Below are positions 15,869-23,211 of a stretch of 64,000 nucleotides of DNA, in pieces; position 1 is the first letter of the stretch; every line of letters starts with the position of its first letter. The DNA comes from Burkholderiales bacterium (lineage in GTDB: Bacteria; Pseudomonadota; Gammaproteobacteria; Burkholderiales; Burkholderiaceae_C). The notes beneath the pieces were generated by a model. The model saw nothing but the letters and a program-made list of their open reading frames with translations. It had not been told where the DNA came from and did not search any database. The stretch lies in the NCBI GenBank assembly GCA_947464185.1, contig CANHVY010000011.1, positions 1 to 64,000 on the forward strand, read 5' to 3'. The position numbers were made by a program, and so were the translations under genes.

Positions 15869-18284
15869 GCGCGAATTCCTCCGGCGCGCGCTGGTGGCGG
15901 TGCTCTCCCAGCGCCGCCCCCAGCGCATCCTCCACCTTCTCCAGCCAGACGAACTCCAGCTGGGTCCGCGCCTCCTCTGGCACGTCCAGCAAGTCCTTGC
16001 GGTTGCGTGCGGGCAGCAGCACGGTGCGAACGCCCGCGCGCTGCGCGGCCAGCACCTTCTCCTTGATGCCGCCCACGGGCAGCACCAGACCGCGCAGGCT
16101 GATTTCCCCGGTCATAGCCACGTCAGGACGTACCGGGCGCTGGGTGAACAGCGATGCCAGTGCGATGAACATGGCCACCCCGGCGCTGGGGCCGTCCTTG
16201 GGGATGGCGCCCGCCGGCACGTGCACGTGAATGTCGATACGCTCGAACGCCAGCGCGGGTATGCCCATGGCCGTCGACTGCGACTTCACCAGTGTCAAGG
16301 CGGCCTGCGCGCTTTCCTTCATCACGTCGCCGAGCTGCCCGGTGAGGATGAGCCTGTCCGCGCCGGCCACGCGGGTGACCTCGATGAACAGGATGTCCCC
16401 GCCGGCGGGCGTCCAGGCCAGGCCCGTGGCCACGCCAGGCAGGCCGGCCCGCAGCGCGGTCTCGTGCTCGAAGGGCGCCGGGCCGAGCACCGCCTCCAGC
16501 TCTGTCGCGTCCACGCGCACCCGGGCGCTGGCCTCCTCGGCCACGCGCATGGCGGCGTGGCGCGTGACCCGTCCGATCTCGCGCTCCAGCTGCCTCACAC
16601 CCGCCTCGCGGGTGTAGCTGGCCGCCAGTTCCTTCAGCGCGGCATCGGTGATCTCGCAGTTGGTCGCGTCCAGCCCGGCGACCTCGAGCTGCCGCCCCAC
16701 CAGGTAGCGCCGGGCGATCTGCAGCTTTTCTTCCTGCGTGTAGCCTGGCAGCTCGATCACCTCCATGCGGTCGCGCACGGGGGCAGGAACCGCGTCCATG
16801 ACATTGGCGGTGGCAATGAAGACCACCCGGCTCAGGTCGAAGGGCAGGCCCAGGTAGTGGTCGCGGAAGGTGTGGTTCTGTTCCGGGTCCAGCACCTCCA
16901 GCAGGGCCGCGGCGGGGTCGCCGCGCAGGCTGGTGCCCATCTTGTCCACCTCGTCGAGCATCATCACGCAGTCGCGCGCACCGGCGCGCTTGAGGCCTTG
17001 CACCACCAGGCCAGGCAGGGCGCCGATGTAGGTGCGGCGGTGGCCCCGGATCTCGGCCTCGTCGTGCACGCCGCCGAGCGACACGCGCACGAAGGGTCGG
17101 TCCAGCGCCTTGGCAATGCTCTGGCCCAGCGAGGTCTTGCCCACGCCAGGCGGGCCGGCAAAGCACAGGATGGGCGCACGGCCCTTCGGGTTGAGCTTGC
17201 GCACCGCCAGGTACTCAACGATGCGGCGCTTGACCTTGGCCAGGCCGAAGTGATCGAGCTCCAGCACTCCGCGCGCGGTATCCAGGTGGATCTCCAGCGG
17301 CTTGGGCTCGGCCCAGGGCAGCTCGGTCATCCACTCCAGCCAGGTGCGCAGCATCGGGCCTTCACCGGAGCTCTCGCTCATGCGCTTGAGCCGCTCGAAC
17401 TCCTTGCGCGCCTGCGCCTCGGCGTCAGGCGGCATCTGCGCCTTGGAGATGGACTCCTCCAGGCGCTGGAAGTCCTGAGACTGTTCCGACTCCTCGCCCA
17501 ACTCCTTGCGAATGGCGCGCATCTGCTCCTGCAGCAGGACGCGGCGTTGGCGGTCGTCGAACTGCTCCTTGGTACGTGCGCCGATCTCCAGTGACAGGCG
17601 CAGTACTTGCAGCCGGTGGGTCACCAGGTCCAGCACGCCGCGCAGGCGTTTCTCCGTGTCCAGCGTCTCCAGCAGGACCTGCTTCTGCTCGGGCTCCGCA
17701 TCCACCAGGCTGGCTGCCAGGTCCGCCAGTTGCGAGGGGGAGGTTGTCGCATGCATCACCTGCGTGAACTCCGCCGGCACGCTAGGCAGCAGCGACAGCA
17801 ACTCCGCCGTGCGCTCTCGAAGCTGCATCGACAGCGCCTCGACGTGCGCTGACGGCCGTTCATCGTCCTGTTCCAGCAGTCGCTCCACCCGCGCGGCCAT
17901 GAAGGGATGGCCAGGCATGAGCTCCATCACCCGCACCCGCCCTACGCCCTGGCACACCACGTGCCACTGGGACTCATCGCCCTGGGCATGCTGGACGATG
18001 CGGGCCAGCGTGCCTATCGGATGCATGTCCACCAGCCCGGGGTCGTCCACCGTGGGGTCGCGCTGCAGCACGACGATCAGCGGGTCCTTGGAGCCAATGG
18101 CCCGCGCCACGGCGGCCACCGATCGGGGGCGGCCGATGGTGATGGGCGCCAGCACCTGCGGGAACAGCACCAGGTTGCGCATCGGCACGATGGGCAACAC
18201 GCCGGGCGGCAGGTTGGCGCCCAGCACGATGGGCTGGGAGGAGGATGTGGTGGTGGCGGCGGCTTGGGCAGAGGGCTCGGTCAT
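15861..18284 (-). CDS. lon: ATP-dependent Lon protease
   Basis: This 807-residue cytosolic AAA+ serine protease degrades misfolded and regulatory proteins. An N-terminal LON substrate domain (LPIVPMRNLVLFPQVLAPITI) is followed by a coiled-coil region and the AAA+ module with Walker A GPPGVGKTSLG and Walker B MMLDEVDKMG. The protease domain has the catalytic serine in PKDGPSAGVAM and the lysine in GGIKEKVLAAQRAG. AAGGAG precedes the ATG. The neighbours are stress genes (BON, host-attachment, Usp), so this may be a stress-specialised copy in addition to a clpX-linked housekeeping lon elsewhere; that second copy is not visible here. Confidence 0.94.
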   Translation of the reverse strand: MTEPSAQAAATTTSSSQPIVLGANLPPGVLPIVPMRNLVLFPQVLAPITIGRPRSVAAVARAIGSKDPLIVVLQRDPTVDDPGLVDMHPIGTLARIVQHAQGDESQWHVVCQGVGRVRVMELMPGHPFMAARVERLLEQDDERPSAHVEALSMQLRERTAELLSLLPSVPAEFTQVMHATTSPSQLADLAASLVDAEPEQKQVLLETLDTEKRLRGVLDLVTHRLQVLRLSLEIGARTKEQFDDRQRRVLLQEQMRAIRKELGEESEQSQDFQRLEESISKAQMPPDAEAQARKEFERLKRMSESSGEGPMLRTWLEWMTELPWAEPKPLEIHLDTARGVLELDHFGLAKVKRRIVEYLAVRKLNPKGRAPILCFAGPPGVGKTSLGQSIAKALDRPFVRVSLGGVHDEAEIRGHRRTYIGALPGLVVQGLKRAGARDCVMMLDEVDKMGTSLRGDPAAALLEVLDPEQNHTFRDHYLGLPFDLSRVVFIATANVMDAVPAPVRDRMEVIELPGYTQEEKLQIARRYLVGRQLEVAGLDATNCEITDAALKELAASYTREAGVRQLEREIGRVTRHAAMRVAEEASARVRVDATELEAVLGPAPFEHETALRAGLPGVATGLAWTPAGGDILFIEVTRVAGADRLILTGQLGDVMKESAQAALTLVKSQSTAMGIPALAFERIDIHVHVPAGAIPKDGPSAGVAMFIALASLFTQRPVRPDVAMTGEISLRGLVLPVGGIKEKVLAAQRAGVRTVLLPARNRKDLLDVPEEARTQLEFVWLEKVEDALGAALGEHRHQRAPEEFALS

Positions 18285-18308
18285 TCGGTCTCCTTGAAGA
18301 GCATCACG

Positions 18309-18464
18309 CTATTGCGGTGGCGCCTGGCCCGGTTGACCCGGCGCAAGGCTGGTGACGACAACAAGGCATCGTGGCAGGTGCCGCGCCAGCAACGGCAGCA
18401 CGCCGCGCCCGAGGCCGCTCAGCCCGAGCAGCACCACACGTCCACGGAAGTGACGGTCCTGCAT
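18309..18464 (-). pseudogene. Remnant of a homospermidine-synthase/saccharopine-dehydrogenase-like gene (N-terminal end)
   Basis: A 51-codon minus-strand frame starts MQDRHFRGRVVLLGLSGLGR and continues GVLPLLARHLPRCLVVVTSL. This resembles the N-terminal Rossmann strand-turn-helix of homospermidine synthase (F.GRVV.IGFGSIGQG.LPLLLRH). The glycine motif is damaged (GLSGLGRG for GFGSIGQG), and a stop follows where about 400 further residues should be. I infer a decayed gene. It sits in the 259-bp gap between lon and usp and would have been co-transcribed with them. Confidence 0.5.
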
Positions 18465-18490
18465 CCTCGCGAAGGCGAGGAGCACAGCGT

Positions 18491-18550
18491 GCCTCAGGGC
18501 ACCTCAGGGCGCCTCAGTGCGCCTGAGCGTGCGTGAGCGAGCCTCAGTGC
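18491..18550. repeat. Degenerate 10-bp tandem repeat at the end of usp
   Basis: Six consecutive decamers resemble GCCTCAGTGC (GCCTCAGGGC, ACCTCAGGGC, GCCTCAGTGC, GCCTGAGCGT, GCGTGAGCGA, GCCTCAGTGC). The last unit contributes the TGA stop codon of usp on the minus strand (18544-18546). Slippage here would create or move stop codons downstream of usp. Confidence 0.55.
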
Positions 18551-19395
18551 GCCAGCAGCACCGGCAAGGTCATCGAGCCCAACACGCGTTGGGTGACCCC
18601 GCCCAGGAGCCACTCCCGCGCGCGGGCATGGCCGTAGCAGCCCATCACCAGAAGATCGCTGCCGCGGTCGGCCGCCAGTGACAGCAGCAAGTCCCCCACG
18701 CCGCGGCCGTTCGAGCCCTGGTGCAGCATCTGCGCCTGCACACCGTGGGCCTGCAGCCAATCCTCCAGCCAGACATCCCGAGCAGCGCTCTGGCTGCCGT
18801 CCTGGTCGTCCGAGGGCTCGGACCACAGCGCCACGTCCACCACCTGCGCGCTCTGCAGCATCGGCAGCGCCGCGGTCAGTGCACGTGCGGCTTCGCGCGT
18901 GGGCTTCCAGGCTACCAGCACCCTGCGCCCGACGCCGGACCACTCCCCGAAGCTCGGCACCACCAGTGTCGGCCGTCCGCTGGCGATCGCCACCGAGGGC
19001 ACGAAGTCGCCCGGCACGCCCCAGGCCAGGGCGTCTTCCGGGTCGTGCTGGCCCATGACCAGCAGGTCGTTGTACAGGGCCCGCTGGGCAAAGGCCGTCA
19101 GCATGGGGGCCTGGCCCGCATCGCACCAGGTGACCCCGGGGCCCGGGCTGGTCATCTGCGCGTCGAACTGCGCCCGGGCACGTTGACGGCGTTCGTCTTC
19201 GGCCGCCTGCAGCATGATCGCGCCACCCGCGTCGCCCATGCCGGCCATGGGCACGGCCACCCAGGCCGGCTCCACGGCCAGCATGGCGGTCACGCCGGCG
19301 TCGCACGATCGGGCCAGTTCACGTGCCAGTTGCAGGCGCTGGGCGCTGCGGGGGGAACCATCCACATGGACCAGAAGGCGGCGCAGCGGGTTCAT
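18544..19395 (-). CDS. Universal stress protein, two-domain
   Basis: This 283-residue cytoplasmic protein is made of two UspA folds. The first opens LRRLLVHVDGSPRSAQRLQLA; the second carries the nucleotide-binding-type end DLLVMGCYGHARAREWLLGGVTQRVL, matching the G-2x-G-9x-G-(S/T) loop, then the usual MTLPVLLAH ending. Two-domain Usp proteins support survival under starvation, oxidants or low oxygen. ATG 19395 (MNPLRRLL) is chosen, with GGTGAG just upstream; an in-frame TTG lies 18 bp before. The start is 14 bp after the end of the barrel gene on the same strand. Confidence 0.9.
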   Translation of the reverse strand: MNPLRRLLVHVDGSPRSAQRLQLARELARSCDAGVTAMLAVEPAWVAVPMAGMGDAGGAIMLQAAEDERRQRARAQFDAQMTSPGPGVTWCDAGQAPMLTAFAQRALYNDLLVMGQHDPEDALAWGVPGDFVPSVAIASGRPTLVVPSFGEWSGVGRRVLVAWKPTREAARALTAALPMLQSAQVVDVALWSEPSDDQDGSQSAARDVWLEDWLQAHGVQAQMLHQGSNGRGVGDLLLSLAADRGSDLLVMGCYGHARAREWLLGGVTQRVLGSMTLPVLLAH

Positions 19396-19409
19396 CGGGC
19401 TCACCGTGT

Positions 19410-20000
19410 TCAAAACCGGGCCACGATGCCGGCCGTCACCTGGTCCACATCCACCGACTCGCCCTGCAGGCGACTGCGCAGCCGCTCGTACTCCAGGCGC
19501 GCGCCGAAGTTCTTGGTCCAGTCCACGCCCACGCCCGCACCCCAGCCAAAGTGGGTGTGGGTTTCGCGTTGGCTGGTGCCCAGGTCTGCCACGCGTACCG
19601 TGCCCGACATGCGGGAAGTCAGCAACCCGGCCTTGCCGAACACCGACCAGATGCCCTCTCTCGCCACGGCCAGTCCGTAGAGCCCGATCCCCTCACCCTT
19701 GAGTTCACCGCTGGCCACCGTGCTGTCGGCCAGGCTGCCCGAGAAGCGTGCGCGGCCGAGCCGGACGATCTCCGCCTGCGCCCCAAAGTTGGGGTGGAAC
19801 ATCTGGCCACCGTACAGCTTCCAGGCCGTGCCACTGCGGTCGCAGGTGAGGGCGCCGGTGCAGTCGATGTCGGAGCGTGAGGTGCCGGCCGACAGGCCGA
19901 CGAAGCTTTGGCCCTGGGCATTCAGGGCCGCCAGCCCGAGCAGCAACGTGGCCAGGGTGGGAACGAGCGTGCGGCGGGTGCCGAAAGTCTTTGCATGCAT
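19410..20000 (-). CDS. Small outer-membrane beta-barrel protein (OmpA/OmpX-type)
   Basis: This 196-residue protein starts with a signal peptide (TLVPTLATLLLGLAALNAQGQ), then shows alternating amphipathic strands such as SFVGLSAGTSRSD, WKLYGGQMF, GIGLYGLAVAR and HFGWGAGVGVDW. It ends with GIVARF, whose terminal phenylalanine is the outer-membrane assembly signal. It probably forms an eight-stranded barrel; function is unknown. A CxxxxxC pair (DCTGALTC) near the start may form a disulfide in the first loop. It is upstream of usp in the same direction. A second protein of the same type is encoded at 55460-56059. Confidence 0.82.
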   Translation of the reverse strand: MHAKTFGTRRTLVPTLATLLLGLAALNAQGQSFVGLSAGTSRSDIDCTGALTCDRSGTAWKLYGGQMFHPNFGAQAEIVRLGRARFSGSLADSTVASGELKGEGIGLYGLAVAREGIWSVFGKAGLLTSRMSGTVRVADLGTSQRETHTHFGWGAGVGVDWTKNFGARLEYERLRSRLQGESVDVDQVTAGIVARF

Positions 20001-20080
20001 GGTGCAGATCTCCTGGGATACGCCGCCGGCAAGGGCCGGCAGCCGATGCCCGGATCGTGCCCAGTACCGTCCGGCCCCGA

Positions 20081-20094
20081 TTGCGCATGCGCAG
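20081..20094. promoter_or_regulatory. CRP/FNR-superfamily-like site TTGCG-N4-CGCAG (second copy)
   Basis: TTGCG CATG CGCAG differs from the site at 15282 by one base in the right half; its core TGCGCATGCGCA is a perfect 12-bp palindrome. It lies between the divergent barrel gene (start 20000) and the 728-residue protein gene (start 20173). A shared regulator for the stress block is inferred. Confidence 0.5.
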
Positions 20095-20172
20095 GGCCCG
20101 GCCGCGCCGTTTGTTCGACGCTGACGGGTCTCTCAGGGAAAGACCTTCTAGGAACCGCCCGCCCTGCACGGG

Positions 20173-22359
20173 ATGATTCAACACATGAACACGACATCCG
20201 ACGCGCGCCCGCCGCACCGCTGGAAGTTCTTCCGCACGGGCGGCTTTGACCAGGTCTGCATAGAGACCGCAGACGACCTGCGGCACCTGGACCAGTTGGA
20301 CCAGAAACTCTGGGCGGTGCTGACCGTGCCCACCAGCGGCCTGGAACTGGACGAGCACACCCTGCAGCTCATCGACAGCCGGGGCGAAGGCTGCGTGCGA
20401 GTGCCCGACCTGCTGGCCGCGGTGAAGTGGACCTGTGAGGTGCTGCGCGATCCCCAGATCCTGTTCGAGCCCGGCGACACCCTGCCGCTGTCAGCGCTGG
20501 ACGAGCGCCATGCTGACGGTGCCGCGGTGGCCGGTGCGGCCCGGGCTTTGCTGGCGGCCTTGGGCCGGCCTGACGCGCAGACTGTGGGGCTTGCCGATCT
20601 GGTGGACACCAGCGCGCTGTTCGCCCCCCACCAGTTCAACGGCGATGGCGTGGTGGTCCCGGGCCTGACCCAGGAGCCCGATCTCTCAGCCGCCATCGCC
20701 CTGATCGTGGGTACGCAAGGTGGCGTGCTGGACCGCAGTGGCGAACCGGGGGTGGACCAGGCCGCGCTGGACGCATTTGCCGCTGCCGCCCAGGCGGTGT
20801 GCGACTGGCGTGCCCAGGGCGAGGGCCCCGCCAGCGCGGTGATGGCCTGGGGTGCCGACACCCCGGCCGCAGCGGCAGCCTTCGAGGCCGTGCAGGCCAA
20901 GGTGGAGGATTACTTCACCCGCTGCCGCCTGGCGGCGTTTGACCCCCGCGCCGCCGGCGCCCTGAACGCCAGCGATCAGCACCTCATCGACTTGTCGGCC
21001 GGCCTGCTGGCCACCGATGGCGCGGCCATCGCCGCCCTGCCGCTGGCCCTGGTGCGCCCCGAAGCCCGGTTGCCGCTGCGCCACGGGCTCAACCCCGCCT
21101 GGAGTGCCGCCATCGGCGCCTTGCGTGACCGTGTGGTGACGCCCGTGCTGGGCGAGGCCGACACCCTGAGCGTCGAGCAATGGCAGACCCTGTCCGCCCG
21201 GCTGCAGGCTTGGCGGGATTGGTTCGCCACCCGCCCCGCCACGCCCGTGGCAGACCTGGACGCCGCCGTGCTGCGTGACTTCGTCGCGGGTGACATGGTC
21301 GGGCGCATCGCCGCGCTCATCCAGGCCGATACGCAGTCTGGGGGCGCCGCCCAGCACCTGGGCCTGCTGGAAAAGCTGCTGCGCCTGCGGCGCGACCTGC
21401 TCACCCTGGTGCGCAATTTCGTCAACCTGGCCGACTTCTACGCCCTCAAGGGCAAGGCCATCTTCCAGGCCGGCACCCTGTACCTGGATCAGCGCAGTTG
21501 CGATCTGGTGATGCGCGTGCGTGACGCCGGCCGGCATGCCGTCTTGGCACCGCTGTCGGGCACCTTTCTGGTGTACTGCCAGTGCACCCGCAAGGACGAA
21601 GCGCCCATCGACATCGTGGCGGCCGTCACGGGGGGCGACGTCGACGAGATGATGGTGGTCGGCCGCAACGGGGTGTTCTACGACCGCCAGGGCCGGGACT
21701 GGCACGCCAGCGTGACGCGCATCGTGTCGCAGCCCATCAGCGTGCGTCAGGCCTTCTGGCTGCCCTACAGACGCCTGGCACGCATGGTGGGCGAACAGGT
21801 CCAGAAGTTCGCCCTGGCCCAGGACAAGAAGATCGAGGCCTCCTCGACCTCGCTGGTGAACGCTGCGGGCGACAAGGTCGACAAGTCGGGCAAGCCGGTC
21901 TCGCCTGCTCCAAGCACCGCCCCGGCCGCCTTCGACATTGCCAAGTTCGCCGGCATCTTCGCGGCGGCGGGCTTGGCGGTGGGCGCCCTGGGCACGGCGC
22001 TGGCCGCCATCTTCAGCGGATTCCTGTCGCTGCCGGCATGGAAGATGCCGCTGGTGGTGCTGGGCTTGATGCTGTTGGTGTCGGGCCCCTCGATGCTGCT
22101 GGCTTGGCTCAAGCTGCGCCGGCGCAACCTGGGGCCGTTGCTGGACGCCAACGGCTGGGCGGTGAACATCCGCGCCCGCATCAACCTGCCCTTTGGCGCG
22201 ACGCTCACCCGCGTGGCGCAATTGCCCGGCGGCGCGAGCCGCGCCCTCAGCGACCCCTACGCCGACAAGGGCCTGCCCTGGGGGCGCTGGTTACTCACCT
22301 TGCTGGGGCTGGCGGTCATCGTCATCATTGCGCTGCGTATGGTGGGGGTCTTGCGCTAG
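20173..22359 (+). CDS. Uncharacterised membrane protein with EF-hand-like loops
   Basis: I do not recognise a named function for this 728-residue protein. The N-terminal 580 residues are soluble and partly helical. Residues 68-79 (DSRGEGCVRVPD) fit a degenerate 12-residue EF-hand calcium loop, and QFNGDGVV (154-161) is a second calcium-loop-like segment. A linker rich in Ser, Pro and Lys (about 560-590) leads to three hydrophobic segments: GLAVGALGTALAAIF, MPLVVLGLMLLVSGPSMLL and LLTLLGLAVIVIIAL at the extreme C-terminus. No signal peptide is present, so it is probably anchored in the inner membrane with a cytoplasmic N-domain. ATG 20185 (MNTTSDARP) is an alternative start. Confidence 0.75.
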   Translation: MIQHMNTTSDARPPHRWKFFRTGGFDQVCIETADDLRHLDQLDQKLWAVLTVPTSGLELDEHTLQLIDSRGEGCVRVPDLLAAVKWTCEVLRDPQILFEPGDTLPLSALDERHADGAAVAGAARALLAALGRPDAQTVGLADLVDTSALFAPHQFNGDGVVVPGLTQEPDLSAAIALIVGTQGGVLDRSGEPGVDQAALDAFAAAAQAVCDWRAQGEGPASAVMAWGADTPAAAAAFEAVQAKVEDYFTRCRLAAFDPRAAGALNASDQHLIDLSAGLLATDGAAIAALPLALVRPEARLPLRHGLNPAWSAAIGALRDRVVTPVLGEADTLSVEQWQTLSARLQAWRDWFATRPATPVADLDAAVLRDFVAGDMVGRIAALIQADTQSGGAAQHLGLLEKLLRLRRDLLTLVRNFVNLADFYALKGKAIFQAGTLYLDQRSCDLVMRVRDAGRHAVLAPLSGTFLVYCQCTRKDEAPIDIVAAVTGGDVDEMMVVGRNGVFYDRQGRDWHASVTRIVSQPISVRQAFWLPYRRLARMVGEQVQKFALAQDKKIEASSTSLVNAAGDKVDKSGKPVSPAPSTAPAAFDIAKFAGIFAAAGLAVGALGTALAAIFSGFLSLPAWKMPLVVLGLMLLVSGPSMLLAWLKLRRRNLGPLLDANGWAVNIRARINLPFGATLTRVAQLPGGASRALSDPYADKGLPWGRWLLTLLGLAVIVIIALRMVGVLR

Positions 22360-22393
22360 GGTGGTGCCGAGCGGGAGCTGATGGGTCAGTACA

Positions 22394-22804
22394 TCAGGTG
22401 CCGCCGCTCCAAAGGCGAAACTTGACGTGCCTGGAAGCAGACCGAAAGTCGTTGTCCGTGCTGAGCATGACCAGGTCGTGCCTCAAGCAAAGCTGAATCA
22501 GTACGGCGTCGATCGTTCCGATCTGAACGCCATTCCTTCGACACGTGTTGCGAACCTCTGCGGCCTCGATGTGGTCTTCGCGATCAGGTTGGAGAAAAGC
22601 CAACGCAGCGAATCTTTCAATGAGCTGGCTTCGCGCCTTCGGCCCGGCAAAGCCCTGCAGCAGTTCCTGCAGGACCAAGCCGGTGGTGAACACCTGGTCT
22701 GCGCCTTCAAGCGCACTTCGAAGCACCTCTACGGCCTGGGTGGAAGCCTCAGCGTCGCGGCGGAAAGCCAGCGACCAGACGGACGTGTCAACGAGCAGGC
22801 TCAC
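22394..22804 (-). CDS. vapC: VapC-type PIN-domain toxin ribonuclease
   Basis: This 136-residue PIN-domain endoribonuclease shows the acidic metal-binding residues Asp6 (LLVDTSVW), Glu47 (VLQELLQG), Asp99 (GTIDAVLIQ) and Asp117/Asp119 (STDNDF). VapC toxins cleave tRNA or rRNA loops when freed from antitoxin. Its ATG overlaps the TGA of the antitoxin gene by 4 bp (ATGA), giving translational coupling. Length and motif order are normal, so it looks intact. Confidence 0.92.
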   Translation of the reverse strand: MSLLVDTSVWSLAFRRDAEASTQAVEVLRSALEGADQVFTTGLVLQELLQGFAGPKARSQLIERFAALAFLQPDREDHIEAAEVRNTCRRNGVQIGTIDAVLIQLCLRHDLVMLSTDNDFRSASRHVKFRLWSGGT

Positions 22805-23004
22805 GACCTGCGGGCCCGTTCAGCCTTGTAGTCGTAGGCGGAGTCCCACTCCAGCTTGCCGAACAGTTCGGCCACCCGTCGCTGCTCGCGTCGAGCGATG
22901 AACTCTTGAAGCGCGCGTGTCACGGCCGCCTTCTTGGTGGGCTCTCCGCTCACCCGGAAGGCGTGGTCCAGCAGTTCCTGGTCGAGCGCGAGGTTGGTGG
23001 CCAT
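22801..23004 (-). CDS. vapB: VapB-type antitoxin
   Basis: This 67-residue antitoxin starts MATNLALDQELLDHAFRVSG and has the TKKAAVTRALQEFIARREQ helix pair of the type II antitoxin VapB family (ribbon-helix-helix like N-terminal DNA-binding part). The acidic-aromatic tail LEWDSAYDYKAERARRS would wrap VapC. AGGAG lies 7 nt before the ATG. Upstream, TGTGTA and TACACA form an inverted pair 18 nt apart that includes the ribosome binding site and could be the autoregulatory operator. The 207 bp between here and the helicase gene hold no recognisable gene. Confidence 0.88.
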   Translation of the reverse strand: MATNLALDQELLDHAFRVSGEPTKKAAVTRALQEFIARREQRRVAELFGKLEWDSAYDYKAERARRS

Positions 23005-23211
23005 GTGTAGCTCCTGTGGGGCCAGTTTACACATGCCGACAGCGGAAACCAAAGGGCGTATGCCGTAGCCGCCAAGCCATGCCGGCACAGTTGGCCTCAG
23101 CTTTGCGAAAGGAACTCGCAATGCTCTTGGACTTGGTACTGGTGCCCACGGCTGCCCAGCTCGCAAACGTGTTTCCGAAGCGCACCCTATGGCCCTCTGC
23201 GGCCCGGCCGA

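Noticed and set aside
15894..17594. Long open frame (about 566 codons) on the plus strand across lon
   Set aside because: It is a high-GC shadow antisense to the lon protease gene, whose motifs are complete; the antisense translation is His/Gln/Arg-rich with no family likeness.
20686..22221. Open frame of about 511 codons antisense to the 728-residue protein gene
   Set aside because: Considered because the sense gene is unknown, but the sense product has hydrophobic helices and plausible domains while the reverse product is a Gly/His/Gln-rich shadow.
22427..22831. Plus-strand frame opposite vapC
   Set aside because: The PIN-domain acidic residues and ATGA coupling identify the minus-strand genes as real.
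23005..23211. Small gene between vapB and the helicase gene
   Set aside because: Open frames here have no ribosome binding site and no family likeness; the region holds only short inverted sequences such as GCCATGCCGGC-type symmetry.
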